In this document: one piece after another, positions 1-8,175 of the stretch
How positions within the stretch are numbered: position 1 is the stretch's first letter
How the letters are laid out: each line of letters starts with the position of its first letter
Assembly: GCF_009720825.1 (NCBI RefSeq)
Contig: NZ_WNKY01000048.1
Location: 1-45,488 of the forward strand
Source: Duganella radicis
Lineage (GTDB): Bacteria; Pseudomonadota; Gammaproteobacteria; Burkholderiales; Burkholderiaceae_D
Direction of reading: 5' to 3'
Length of the DNA stretch: 45,488 nucleotides
Notes under the pieces: generated by a model
The model's database searches: none
The model's input: the letters and a program-made list of their open reading frames with translations, nothing else
Told to the model about the DNA's origin: nothing
Position numbers and translations under genes: made by a program

Positions 1-1
1 A

Positions 2-1405
2 GCCGCCGCCGCTGCGCCAGCCGCCGCCGCACCGGCTGCCGCCGCGCCTGCCGAAGCAGCAGCGGCCCCGGCCGCTCCGACCCCGCAAAAAGGCGACACC
101 GCCTGGATGATGGTGTCGACCCTGCTGGTGATTCTGATGACCATTCCTGGCCTGGCCCTGTTCTACGGCGGCCTGGTGCGTTCGAAAAACATGCTGTCGA
201 TCCTGATGCAGGTGTTCATGGTGTTTGCCCTGATCATCGTGCTGTGGTGCATCTACGGCTACTCGCTGGCGTTCACCGAGGGTAACGCCTTCTTCGGCAA
301 GTTCGACCGTGCCTTCCTGAACGGCATCTGGGACCCGGCCAAGGGCGCCTTCTCCTACGCCGCCACCTTCAGCAAGGGCGTGGTGATTCCTGAGTTCGTG
401 TACGTGGCCTTCCAGGCGACCTTCGCGGCCATCACCTGCGGCCTGATCGTCGGCGCCTTCGCCGAGCGCGCCAAGTTCACCGCCGTGCTGGCCTTCGTGG
501 TGCTGTGGTTCACCTTCGCCTACCTGCCGATCGCCCACATGGTCTGGTTCTGGACCGGTCCGGACGCGATCAAGGACGCCGCCACCCTGGCATCGGAAAC
601 CGCCAAAGCCGGCTTCCTGTTCCAGAAAGGTGCGCTGGACTTCGCCGGCGGCACCGTGGTGCACATCAATGCGGCGGTCGCCGGCCTGGTGGGCGCCTAC
701 ATGATCGGCAAACGCGTCGGCTACGGCCGCGAATCGATGGCGCCGCACTCGGTCACCATGACCATGATTGGTGCATCGCTGCTGTGGGTGGGCTGGTTCG
801 GTTTCAACGCCGGTTCGGCGCTGGAAGCGGCCGACATCGCCGGCCTGGCCTTCATCAACACCCTGCTGGCTACCGCCGCCGCCACCGTGGCGTGGGTGTT
901 CGCCGAGTGGATCTTCAAGGGCAAACCATCGATGCTGGGCGGCGCCTCGGGCGCGGTGGCCGGCCTGGTGGCCATCACCCCGGCCTGCGGCTTCGTCGGT
1001 CCGATGGGCGCGCTGATCATGGGCCTGCTGGCTGGCGTGATCTGCCTGTGGGGCGTGAACGGCCTGAAACGCCTGCTGGGCGCTGACGACTCGCTGGACG
1101 TGTTCGGCGTGCACGGCGTTGGCGGCATCCTGGGTGCCATCCTGACCGGTGTGTTCGCCGCACCATCGCTGGGCGGCCAGGGCATCTTCGACTACGTTGC
1201 CAACAAGGCATCGGCTGACTACTCGATCGGCTCGCAAGTGATCGTGCAGGCCACCGGCGTCGGCACCACCATCATCTGGTCGGCCGTGGTTTCGGTGATC
1301 GCCTACAAACTGGTGGACATCGTCATCGGCCTGCGCGTGCCGGAAGAGGAAGAGCGCGAAGGCCTGGATATCACCACCCACGGTGAATCCGCTTACCATG
1401 CTTAA
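2..1405 (+). CDS. amtB: Ammonium channel AmtB, 5' end outside the window
   Basis: Inner-membrane channel that conducts ammonium/ammonia. The reading frame is open from base 2, so the start codon lies before the window. The first 25 or so visible residues are an Ala/Pro-rich stretch, and the Amt core begins near the Met codons at 107-112. About eleven hydrophobic segments follow, with family marks LFYGGLVR, the pore His in GGTVVHIN and the second pore His in FGVHGVGG. The protein ends with a short charged cytoplasmic tail. Amt proteins are usually about 400-430 residues after the signal peptide, which fits. In this group amtB normally follows glnK, which would lie just upstream and cannot be checked here. 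A strong terminator follows the stop. The Ala/Pro leader is probably a linker after a signal peptide; this is inference. Confidence 0.96.
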   Translation, partial: AAAAAPAAAAPAAAAPAEAAAAPAAPTPQKGDTAWMMVSTLLVILMTIPGLALFYGGLVRSKNMLSILMQVFMVFALIIVLWCIYGYSLAFTEGNAFFGKFDRAFLNGIWDPAKGAFSYAATFSKGVVIPEFVYVAFQATFAAITCGLIVGAFAERAKFTAVLAFVVLWFTFAYLPIAHMVWFWTGPDAIKDAATLASETAKAGFLFQKGALDFAGGTVVHINAAVAGLVGAYMIGKRVGYGRESMAPHSVTMTMIGASLLWVGWFGFNAGSALEAADIAGLAFINTLLATAAATVAWVFAEWIFKGKPSMLGGASGAVAGLVAITPACGFVGPMGALIMGLLAGVICLWGVNGLKRLLGADDSLDVFGVHGVGGILGAILTGVFAAPSLGGQGIFDYVANKASADYSIGSQVIVQATGVGTTIIWSAVVSVIAYKLVDIVIGLRVPEEEEREGLDITTHGESAYHA

Positions 1406-1423
1406 TTAGCAATGTTGCATCCG

Positions 1424-1450
1424 AAAAGCGCCCCTCGGGGCGCTTTTTTT
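1424..1450 (+). terminator. Intrinsic terminator after amtB
   Basis: A perfect GC-rich stem (AAAAGCGCCCC, two-base loop, GGGGCGCTTTT) runs into seven T's. It starts about 20 bases after the amtB stop and isolates amtB from gshA. Confidence 0.93.
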
Positions 1451-1519
1451 ATTGCCTGCCTTTAAAATAGGATTTTTGCCCTCATTTGGCATAGTCCGCA
1501 CGGTAATAAGGATGTAAAC

Positions 1520-2821
1520 ATGGTTCCCCACCTCGTCACGGCCCTGAGCGGACCCCTGCTCGACCTGGAAGAAAAAATCCTGGCCGCCACCCCCGCAATC
1601 GAGCGTTGGTTCCGCCTCGAATGGCAGGAGCACACGCCGCCGTTTTATTGCTCGGTGGATATGAGGAATGCCGGCTACAAGCTGGCGCCGGTGGATACCA
1701 ATCTGTTCCCGGGCGGCTTCAACATGCTGGCCACTGAGATGCTGCCGCTGTCGGTGCAGGCCGCCATGGCCGCGATCGACAAGTATTGCCCGGACGCGCG
1801 CAACCTGCTGCTGATCCCGGAAATCACCCAGCGCCATCCGACCTACTGGCAGAACGTGGCGCGCCTGATGCAGATCTTCCGCCAGACCGGCCTGCACGTG
1901 CGCCTCGGCTCGCTGTCGCCGGAAGTCACCCAGCCGACCCCGCTGCCTCTGCCGGACGGCAATATGCTGGTGGTGGAGCCGCTGGTGCGCTCGCCCAACG
2001 GCCGCCGCGTCGGCCTCAAGGATTTCGATCCGTGCACCATTTTGCTGAACAACGACCTGTCGGCCGGCATCCCGGACATCCTGCAAAACATCCATGAGCA
2101 AAGCCTGCTGCCGCCGCTGCACGCCGGCTGGGCGCTGCGCCGCAAGAGCAATCACCTGAACGCCTACGACGAGGTGGTGAAGAAGTTCGGCAAGCTGATC
2201 GGCGTCGACCCGTGGATGCTGAACCCGCTGCACGCCAAGTGCGACGCGGTCAACTTCCGCACCGGCGAGGGCTACGAATGCCTGGCCGCCAATGTCGACG
2301 CGCTGCTGGCCAAGATCAAGAAGAAGTACAAGGAATACGGCATCAAGGACCAGAAGCCGTTCGTGATCGTCAAGCCGGACGCCGGCACCTATGGCACCAG
2401 CATCCTGACCATCAAGGACTCGGCCGAGATCCAGGACCTGACCCAGGCCCAGCGCGACAAGATGACCGTCGTCAAGGATGGCAAGGAAGTGACCGACTTC
2501 ATCATCCAGGAAGGCGTGCCGACCTTCGAGAGCATCGAGCACGCGGTGGCCGAGCCGGTGGTGTACATGATCGACCGCTACGTGGTGGGCGGCTTCTACC
2601 GCGTGCACGCCGAGAAGGGCGTCGACCAGAACCTGAACGCGCCCGGCTCGCAATACGTGCCGCTGGCGTTCGCGCAGCAGCACGCGGTGCCGGATCTCAA
2701 GGCCAAGCCGGGCACGGCCGCGCCGAACCGCTTCTACGTGTACGGCGTGGTGGCGCGCCTGGCGCTGCTGGCGGCCTCGCTGGAAATGGAGCGCACCGAT
2801 CCGAATCCGGAAGTGTACTAA
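1520..2821 (+). CDS. gshA: Glutamate-cysteine ligase, proteobacterial (non-E. coli) type
   Basis: Catalyses the first step of glutathione synthesis, ATP-dependent joining of L-glutamate and L-cysteine, in the cytoplasm. The 433-residue protein resembles the family found in Burkholderiales and Acidithiobacillus (TIGR02049 type) rather than the enterobacterial GshA. Recognisable stretches are FYCSVDMRNAGYKLAPVDTN and LFPGGFNM near residues 45-70 and IVKPDAGTYGTSI around residue 290, which looks like an ATP-binding segment. The ATG at 1520 has an AAGGA-like ribosome site about eight bases upstream. gshB follows after 32 bases, so the two steps of the pathway are probably one transcript. The long frames seen opposite and in +1 are shadows of codon bias. 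Confidence 0.95.
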   Translation: MVPHLVTALSGPLLDLEEKILAATPAIERWFRLEWQEHTPPFYCSVDMRNAGYKLAPVDTNLFPGGFNMLATEMLPLSVQAAMAAIDKYCPDARNLLLIPEITQRHPTYWQNVARLMQIFRQTGLHVRLGSLSPEVTQPTPLPLPDGNMLVVEPLVRSPNGRRVGLKDFDPCTILLNNDLSAGIPDILQNIHEQSLLPPLHAGWALRRKSNHLNAYDEVVKKFGKLIGVDPWMLNPLHAKCDAVNFRTGEGYECLAANVDALLAKIKKKYKEYGIKDQKPFVIVKPDAGTYGTSILTIKDSAEIQDLTQAQRDKMTVVKDGKEVTDFIIQEGVPTFESIEHAVAEPVVYMIDRYVVGGFYRVHAEKGVDQNLNAPGSQYVPLAFAQQHAVPDLKAKPGTAAPNRFYVYGVVARLALLAASLEMERTDPNPEVY

Positions 2822-2853
2822 AATCAGCCATTACCTCTACTGTTGAACACCCA

Positions 2854-3804
2854 ATGAAAATCGCCTTCCTCGCCGACCCGTTGTCGACCTTCAAGACCTA
2901 CAAGGATTCCACCTACGCCATGATGGTCGAAGCCGGCAAGCGCGGCCACGCCGTCTACGCCTTCGAGCAAAAGGACATGGCGGTGGAGCAGGGCGTGGTC
3001 AGCGCCAGGGTGTCGCTCATCACCCTGACCGGCGACAGCAAGGACTGGTACCGCGCGGCCGGGCCGGTCGAAACCAATCTCGGCGAGTTCGACGCCATCA
3101 TCCAGCGCAAGGACCCGCCGTTCGACATGGAATACGTGTACGGCACCTACCTGCTGGAGCTGGCCGAGAAGCAGGGCGCGCAGGTGTTCAACAAGCCGTC
3201 CGCCATCCGCGACCATAATGAAAAGCTGGCCATCGCCCAGTTCAGCGAGTTCACCTCGCCCACCCTGGTGACCGCGGACGAGGCGCGCATCCGCGCCTTC
3301 CAGAAGCAGCACGGCGACATTATCCTCAAGCCGCTGGACGGCATGGGCGGCACCGGCATCTTCCGCGTGACGGCCGACGGCATGAACCTTGGTTCCATCA
3401 TCGAGACGCTGACCAACAACGGCAAGCAGACCATCATGGCGCAGCGCTACATCCCGGACATCGTCAAGGGCGACAAGCGCATTCTGGTCATCGGCGGCAA
3501 GCCGGTGCCGTTCGCGCTGGCGCGCATTCCGCAGAACGGCGAGGTGCGCGGCAACCTGGCGGCCGGCGGCATCGGCGTGGCCCAGCCGCTGACCGCGCGC
3601 GATTTTGAAATCGCCAATACGCTGGGGCCGATATTGGCCGCCCGCGGCCTGTTGCTGGTAGGATTGGATGTGATCGGCGATTTCCTGACCGAGGTGAACG
3701 TCACCAGCCCGACCTGCTTCCAGGAGATCACCCAGCAGGCCGGCTTCCCGGTGGCGGCGACGTTCATCGACGCGGTCGAGGCGGCGGTGGCCCTGGGCCG
3801 ATGA
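2854..3804 (+). CDS. gshB: Glutathione synthetase
   Basis: Adds glycine to gamma-glutamylcysteine using ATP. The product is 316 residues, the same length as the E. coli enzyme. It begins MKIAFLADPLSTFKTYKDST, and has the family segments QRKDPPFDMEYVYGTYLLE (about residue 85), the ATP-grasp motifs ILKPLDGMGGTGIFRV (about 155) and GEVRGNLAAGG (about 230), and VTSPTCFQEI near the C-terminus. The frame is open far upstream into gshA, but homology and the end of gshA fix the start at 2854. It lies in the gshA-gshB-EIIA-ptsH-ptsI gene order typical of Burkholderiales and Neisseria relatives. Confidence 0.97.
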   Translation: MKIAFLADPLSTFKTYKDSTYAMMVEAGKRGHAVYAFEQKDMAVEQGVVSARVSLITLTGDSKDWYRAAGPVETNLGEFDAIIQRKDPPFDMEYVYGTYLLELAEKQGAQVFNKPSAIRDHNEKLAIAQFSEFTSPTLVTADEARIRAFQKQHGDIILKPLDGMGGTGIFRVTADGMNLGSIIETLTNNGKQTIMAQRYIPDIVKGDKRILVIGGKPVPFALARIPQNGEVRGNLAAGGIGVAQPLTARDFEIANTLGPILAARGLLLVGLDVIGDFLTEVNVTSPTCFQEITQQAGFPVAATFIDAVEAAVALGR

Positions 3805-3840
3805 CAAGAAATATTCATTACTCACTGGCGGTTTAACAAT

Positions 3841-4242
3841 ATGGTAGGCATACTACTTATGACACACGCCCCACTGGGACAGGCCTTTCTTGCGGCCTGC
3901 GCCCACGTGTTTCGTGGTCCGACCGAGCATCTGGAGGCGATCGACGTGATCGCCGACCAGGACCTCGGCCAAGTCCAGGATCTGGCGGCGGCGGCGATCA
4001 AGCGTCTCGACGATGGCGACGGCGTGCTGGTCATCACCGACGTCAAAGGCGGCACGCCCGCCAACTGCTGCAACCGGCTGGCCGACGCGGGCCGGGTGGA
4101 GGTGATCGCGGGCATCAGTTTGCCGATGCTGCTGCGCGCCATCACCTACCGCCGCGACACGCTGGACGTGGTGGTCGAGATGGCCCTGGCCGGCGCGCAA
4201 AGTGGAGCGGTGCGCGTCGACAACCGGACACGCGTCGGCTAA
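3841..4242 (+). CDS. PTS EIIA component, mannose-family type (regulatory PTS)
   Basis: A 133-residue EIIA(Man)-like domain. The phosphorylatable His is His9 in the segment MVGILLMTHAPLG, and the conserved VLVITDVKGGTPANC segment follows at about residue 60. It would take a phosphoryl group from HPr, encoded just downstream. No EIIB or EIIC sugar permease gene is nearby, so this is the transport-less PTS found in many betaproteobacteria, where EIIA acts as a regulatory phosphoprotein (known for the family; its target here is unknown). It starts 36 bases after gshB. A hairpin with a T-tract overlaps its stop codon, so expression of ptsHI may be attenuated relative to this gene. Confidence 0.92.
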   Translation: MVGILLMTHAPLGQAFLAACAHVFRGPTEHLEAIDVIADQDLGQVQDLAAAAIKRLDDGDGVLVITDVKGGTPANCCNRLADAGRVEVIAGISLPMLLRAITYRRDTLDVVVEMALAGAQSGAVRVDNRTRVG

Positions 4243-4258
4243 TCCCGACGTTTTTTTT
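4233..4258 (+). terminator. Terminator-like hairpin between EIIA and ptsH
   Basis: CGTCGG (4233-4238), six-base loop, CCGACG (4245-4250), then eight T's (4251-4258). The stem overlaps the stop codon of the EIIA gene. Only about 33 bases remain before the ptsH start, too few for an obvious separate promoter, so partial termination (attenuation) is more likely than a full stop. Confidence 0.7.
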
Positions 4259-4291
4259 AGCAATGCGCACTCTGATTGAGATAAAAGAAAA

Positions 4292-4561
4292 ATGATTCAG
4301 CAAGAACTCGAAATTATTAACAAGCTTGGTTTGCATGCGCGCGCTTCCGCCAAATTTACCCAACTGGCAGCAAAATACAAAAGCGATGTCTGGCTGACGC
4401 GTAACGCGCGCCGGATCAACGCCAAATCCATCATGGGCGTGATGATGCTGGCGGCCGGCAAGGGCGCCAAAGTCCTGCTGGAGGCCGACGGCGACGATGA
4501 AGGCGATTGCGTCGCCGCCCTGAGCGCCCTGGTCAACGACAAGTTCGGCGAAGGCGAGTAA
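4292..4561 (+). CDS. ptsH: Phosphocarrier protein HPr
   Basis: Small cytoplasmic phosphocarrier of the PTS, 89 residues, the usual HPr length. The active-site His15 lies in NKLGLHARASAKF and the regulatory Ser46 position is kept in NAKSIMGVMML. Whether Ser46 is phosphorylated depends on an HPr kinase, which is not in this window. The stop codon overlaps the ptsI start (TAATG), so the two are translationally coupled. It receives phosphate from EI (ptsI) and would pass it to the EIIA encoded upstream. Confidence 0.97.
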   Translation: MIQQELEIINKLGLHARASAKFTQLAAKYKSDVWLTRNARRINAKSIMGVMMLAAGKGAKVLLEADGDDEGDCVAALSALVNDKFGEGE

Positions 4562-6351
4562 TGGCGGCGGAACGCAGCCGTCCCCGTTTCCCCGCAGGCC
4601 CGCCGATGGCCTCGTTCACCCTGCACGGCATTCCGGTCTCGCGCGGCATTGCGATTGGCCGCGCCCACCTGCTGGCGCCGGCGGCGCTGGACGTCAAGCA
4701 TTACTTGGTGGCGGAAGAGCAGGTCGAGGCCGAGGTCACGCGCCTGCAACAGGCGCTGGCCGCCGTGCACAAGGAATTGCAGACGCTGTGGAATGAGCTG
4801 CCCAAGGACGCGCCGACCGAGCTGGGCGCGTTCATCGACGTGCACGCGCTGATCCTGTCCGATCCGATGATTTCGGAAGCGCCGCTCGACATCATCCGCA
4901 CCCGCCACTACAACGCCGAATGGGCGCTGCTGACCCAGATCGACGAGCTGTCGGCGCAGTTCGACGAAATCGAAGACCCCTACCTGCGCGAGCGCAAGGC
5001 CGACATCCAGCAGGTGGCCGAGCGCGTGCTCAAGGTGCTGATGGGCACCGAGCAAATGCTGCCCAAGGCCGACGGTGGCGAGGACGAGGTCCAGCCGCAG
5101 ATGATCATCGTGGCGCACGATATCTCGCCGGCCGACATGCTGCAATTCCGCGACCGTTCCTTCATCGGCTTTGTGACCGACGTCGGCGGCCAGAACTCGC
5201 ACACCGCCATCGTCGCGCGCTCGCTGGATATTCCGGCGGCGGTCGGCATGTCGGGCGCCTCCACCCTGATCGAGCAGGACGACTGGCTGATCATCGACGG
5301 CGACGCCGGCGTGGTGATCGCCAATCCGAGCGTGCTGGTGCTGGAGCAGTACCGCGAACGCCAGAACGCCGCCGCCCGCGCGCGCAAGAAACTCCAGAAG
5401 CTCAAGAAAACGCCGGCCATCACCAAGGATGGTACCGAGATCACCCTGCTGGCCAATATCGAACTGCCGGACGATTGCCCGGCCGCGATGGAGGCGGGCG
5501 CCAACGGCGTGGGCCTGTTCCGTTCCGAATTCCTGTTCATGGGCCGCAACAGCAAGATCCCGTCCGAGGACGAGCAGTTCGAGCAGTACAGGAAGGCCGT
5601 GGTGGCGATGAAGGGCCGCCCGGTTACCATCCGCACGCTGGACATCGGCGCCGACAAGCCGCTCGATCAAAGCGAGCAGACCGCGCTCAATCCGGCGCTG
5701 GGCCTGCGCGCCATCCGCTACTGCCTGGCGGAGCCGCAGATCTTCCTGACGCAGCTGCGCGCCATCCTGCGCGCCTCGGCCTTCGGCAAGGTGCGCATCC
5801 TGATTCCGATGCTGGCGCATGCCTTCGAGATCGACCAGTCGCTGGCCATGGTGGCGCAGGCCAAGGCCGAACTGCGTGAGCAAAACGTCAAGTTTGACGA
5901 AAATGTCGATGTCGGCGCCATGATCGAAATCCCGGCGGCGGCGCTGGCGTTGCCCATGTTCGTCAAGCGCATGAACTTCCTGTCGATCGGCACCAATGAC
6001 CTGATTCAGTACACCCTGGCCATCGACCGGGTTGATTATGAGGTCGCACACCTTTACAATCCGCTGCATCCGGCTGTGCTGCAACTGATCTCGATGACGA
6101 TTGCGGCCGGGCATAAAGCCGGGATCGACGTCGCCGTGTGCGGCGAAATGGCGGGGGATGTCAAACTGACACGTCTCCTGCTGGGCATGGGATTGCGGGA
6201 ATTCTCGATGCATCCGGCCCAACTGCTCTCGGTCAAGCAGGAAATCCTGAACAGCGATCTTGCGCGCATCATGCCGCAAACCCGCAAGATCATGCGCTCG
6301 ATGGAACCCAACGTGATTGCAGACGCGGTCGAACAATTACAGTTGATGTGA
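4561..6351 (+). CDS. ptsI: PEP-protein phosphotransferase, PTS enzyme I
   Basis: Transfers phosphate from phosphoenolpyruvate to HPr. The active-site His is residue 214 in GGQNSHTAIVARSLDIPA. The PEP-binding barrel shows NGVGLFRSEFLFM and RTLDIGADKPL, and the catalytic Cys lies in VAVCGEMAGD near the C-terminus. The ATG at 4561 shares a base with the ptsH stop and has GAAGG upstream, giving 596 residues. An internal ATG at 4606 (MASFTLHGIPVSRG) would give 581, closer to the 575 of E. coli, and may be the true start. All catalytic residues are present, so the relay EI-HPr-EIIA should work. Confidence 0.96.
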   Translation: MAAERSRPRFPAGPPMASFTLHGIPVSRGIAIGRAHLLAPAALDVKHYLVAEEQVEAEVTRLQQALAAVHKELQTLWNELPKDAPTELGAFIDVHALILSDPMISEAPLDIIRTRHYNAEWALLTQIDELSAQFDEIEDPYLRERKADIQQVAERVLKVLMGTEQMLPKADGGEDEVQPQMIIVAHDISPADMLQFRDRSFIGFVTDVGGQNSHTAIVARSLDIPAAVGMSGASTLIEQDDWLIIDGDAGVVIANPSVLVLEQYRERQNAAARARKKLQKLKKTPAITKDGTEITLLANIELPDDCPAAMEAGANGVGLFRSEFLFMGRNSKIPSEDEQFEQYRKAVVAMKGRPVTIRTLDIGADKPLDQSEQTALNPALGLRAIRYCLAEPQIFLTQLRAILRASAFGKVRILIPMLAHAFEIDQSLAMVAQAKAELREQNVKFDENVDVGAMIEIPAAALALPMFVKRMNFLSIGTNDLIQYTLAIDRVDYEVAHLYNPLHPAVLQLISMTIAAGHKAGIDVAVCGEMAGDVKLTRLLLGMGLREFSMHPAQLLSVKQEILNSDLARIMPQTRKIMRSMEPNVIADAVEQLQLM

Positions 6352-6354
6352 ACC

Positions 6355-6390
6355 GGCTGGACCCATCATTCGCGGTCCAGCCTTGATCGT
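6355..6390 (+). terminator. Hairpin after ptsI, weak terminator candidate
   Basis: A perfect 9-bp stem, GGCTGGACC (6355-6363) and GGTCCAGCC (6374-6382), starts four bases after the ptsI stop. A second small stem, GGCCC-GCG-GGGCC, follows at 6392-6404. The T content after the first stem is low, so it may be a weak terminator or a transcript-stabilising hairpin. Confidence 0.45.
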
Positions 6391-6427
6391 TGGCCCGCGG
6401 GGCCGCCCAATAAAAATTAAATCAACG

Positions 6428-7576
6428 ATGTCATCCCTGGGATACGTTAAGCCGCAAACCATGCATTTTGCCGAGCCCCTGCTCCTGCAAAGCGGCGCGT
6501 CGCTGCGCGACTATATGCTGGTGTACGAAACCTACGGCACCCTGAATGCCGACAAATCCAATGCGGTGCTGGTCTGCCACGCACTGAACGCTTCGCACCA
6601 CGTGGCCGGCGAATACGAAGGCGTCGCCAAAAGCACCGGCTGGTGGGACAACATGGTCGGCCCGGGCAAGTCGCTGGACACCAACAAGTTCTTCGTGATC
6701 GGCGTGAACAACCTTGGTTCCTGCTTCGGCTCCACTGGGCCGATGCACACCAACCCGGCCACCGGCAAGCCGTATGGCGCCGCCTTCCCGGTGGTGACAG
6801 TAGAGGACTGGGTGGCGGCGCAGGCACGCCTGGCCGATGCGCTGGGCATCCGCCAGTTCGCCGCCGTCATGGGCGGCTCGCTGGGCGGCATGCAGGCGCT
6901 GTCGTGGTCCATCATGTATCCGGACCGCCTGCGTCACTGCGTGGTGATCGCCTCCACGCCCAAGCTGTCGGCGCAGAACATCGCCTTCAACGACGTGGCG
7001 CGCCAGGCCATCCTGACCGATCCGGATTACCGCGGCGGCGATTTCTACGAGCATGGCGTGGTGCCGAAGAATGGTTTGAAAGTGGCGCGCATGATCGGCC
7101 ACATCACCTACCTGTCGGACGACGACATGGCGGAGAAGTTCGGCCGCAAGCTGCGCGACGTCGCTGCCAGCGGCGACTACAAATTCGACTTCGGCGTCGA
7201 CTTCGAGATCGAATCCTACCTGCGCTACCAGGGCGACAAGTTCAGCGAATACTTCGACGCCAACACCTATCTGCTGATTACCAAGGCGCTGGATTACTTT
7301 GATCCGGCGCGCTTGCACAACGGCGACCTGGCGAAGACCCTGGCCGGCACCAAGGCCAGGTTCTTCCTGGCGTCCTTCACCACCGACTGGCGCTTCTCGC
7401 CGGAGCGCAGCCGCGAAATCGTGCAGGCGCTGATCAGCAACCGCCGCAAGGTCACGTACGCGGAAATCGATGCGCCGCATGGCCACGATGCCTTCCTGCT
7501 GGAAGACCCGCGCTACATGAACATGGTGCGCGCCTATTACGACCAGGTGTGGAACGAGATCGGGGGCAAGGCATGA
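6428..7576 (+). CDS. metX: Homoserine O-acyltransferase MetX
   Basis: Acylates the hydroxyl of L-homoserine in methionine synthesis. It is an alpha/beta-hydrolase-fold enzyme of 382 residues. The catalytic triad is visible: Ser151 in MGGSLGGMQALSW, Asp320 in FTTDWRFSPERS and His353 in PHGHDAFLLE. The N-terminus has the typical YETYGTLN and CHALNASHHVAG. Whether it uses acetyl- or succinyl-CoA cannot be settled by eye; proteobacterial MetX encoded beside MetW has been reported to use succinyl-CoA in many cases. An in-frame TTG at 6383 would add 15 residues, but the ATG at 6428 fits the family better. The stop overlaps the metW start (ATGA). Confidence 0.95.
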   Translation: MSSLGYVKPQTMHFAEPLLLQSGASLRDYMLVYETYGTLNADKSNAVLVCHALNASHHVAGEYEGVAKSTGWWDNMVGPGKSLDTNKFFVIGVNNLGSCFGSTGPMHTNPATGKPYGAAFPVVTVEDWVAAQARLADALGIRQFAAVMGGSLGGMQALSWSIMYPDRLRHCVVIASTPKLSAQNIAFNDVARQAILTDPDYRGGDFYEHGVVPKNGLKVARMIGHITYLSDDDMAEKFGRKLRDVAASGDYKFDFGVDFEIESYLRYQGDKFSEYFDANTYLLITKALDYFDPARLHNGDLAKTLAGTKARFFLASFTTDWRFSPERSREIVQALISNRRKVTYAEIDAPHGHDAFLLEDPRYMNMVRAYYDQVWNEIGGKA

Positions 7577-8175
7577 ACTTCAATGAATTGAGCGCGGCGC
7601 GCCCGGACCTGGCCTTCATCGCCCACTGGATCGGCGACAAGTCGCATGTGCTGGACGTCGGCTGCGGCGACGGCGTGATGATGGACTATCTGCAAAGCGA
7701 CAAGCAATGCAGCGGCTACGGCATCGAGATCGCCGACGACAAGGTGCTGGAATCCACCCGGCGCGGCGTGCAGGTGATCCAGCAAGACATGGAGCAGGGC
7801 CTGGGCCTGTTCGGCGACAACAGCTTCGACACGGTACTGTGCCTGTCCTCCTTGCAGATGATGAAGCACGTGGAGGCGCTGTTGCGCGACATCGTCCGTG
7901 TCGGCAAGGAGGCGATTGTCTCGTTCCCCAACTTTGCCTACTGGCCGCACCGCGTGGCGCTGCTGAAAGGGCGCATGCCGGTGTCGGAATCGCTGCCGTA
8001 CGAGTGGTACGACACGCCCAACCTGCGCTGCGCCACCATCACCGACTTCCGCGATCTGGCCGAGGATTGCGGGCTGGAAGTGATTGAATGTGTGGCGCTG
8101 GCGGAAGGGAAGCGGGTATCATTCCTGCCTAACCTGCGCGGCGACCTGGCCGTGTTCCGACTACGAAAAAAATAA
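7573..8175 (+). CDS. metW: Methionine biosynthesis protein MetW
   Basis: A 200-residue protein with a class I SAM-methyltransferase fold. The SAM-binding motif is HVLDVGCGDGVMMDYL at about residues 25-40, followed by QDMEQGLGLF and SFDTVLCLSSLQM. MetW is almost always encoded directly after metX in proteobacteria and is needed for full MetX function in those tested; its methyl acceptor, if any, is not known. The start at 7573 overlaps the metX stop (ATGA). The stop overlaps the next start (TAATG), so translation is coupled on both sides. Confidence 0.95.
   Translation: MNFNELSAARPDLAFIAHWIGDKSHVLDVGCGDGVMMDYLQSDKQCSGYGIEIADDKVLESTRRGVQVIQQDMEQGLGLFGDNSFDTVLCLSSLQMMKHVEALLRDIVRVGKEAIVSFPNFAYWPHRVALLKGRMPVSESLPYEWYDTPNLRCATITDFRDLAEDCGLEVIECVALAEGKRVSFLPNLRGDLAVFRLRKK

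Noticed and set aside
1406..2683. A 425-codon minus-strand frame opposite gshA
   Set aside because: It contains no recognisable domain and its 3' end runs through the amtB terminator. gshA on the plus strand has family motifs.
2212..2853. Upstream extension of the gshB frame by 214 codons
   Set aside because: It overlaps gshA completely in another frame and is Arg/Gln-rich; the GshB family begins at the ATG at 2854.
4297..6336. A 679-codon open frame on the minus strand opposite ptsH-ptsI
   Set aside because: Protein is His/Gln/Arg-rich low-complexity text with no family look; it mirrors the GC-skewed codons of ptsI, whose motifs are clear on the plus strand.
6352..6427. SAM-type riboswitch before metX
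   Set aside because: Only 76 bases with two simple hairpins; no conserved SAM or SAH riboswitch core could be recognised.
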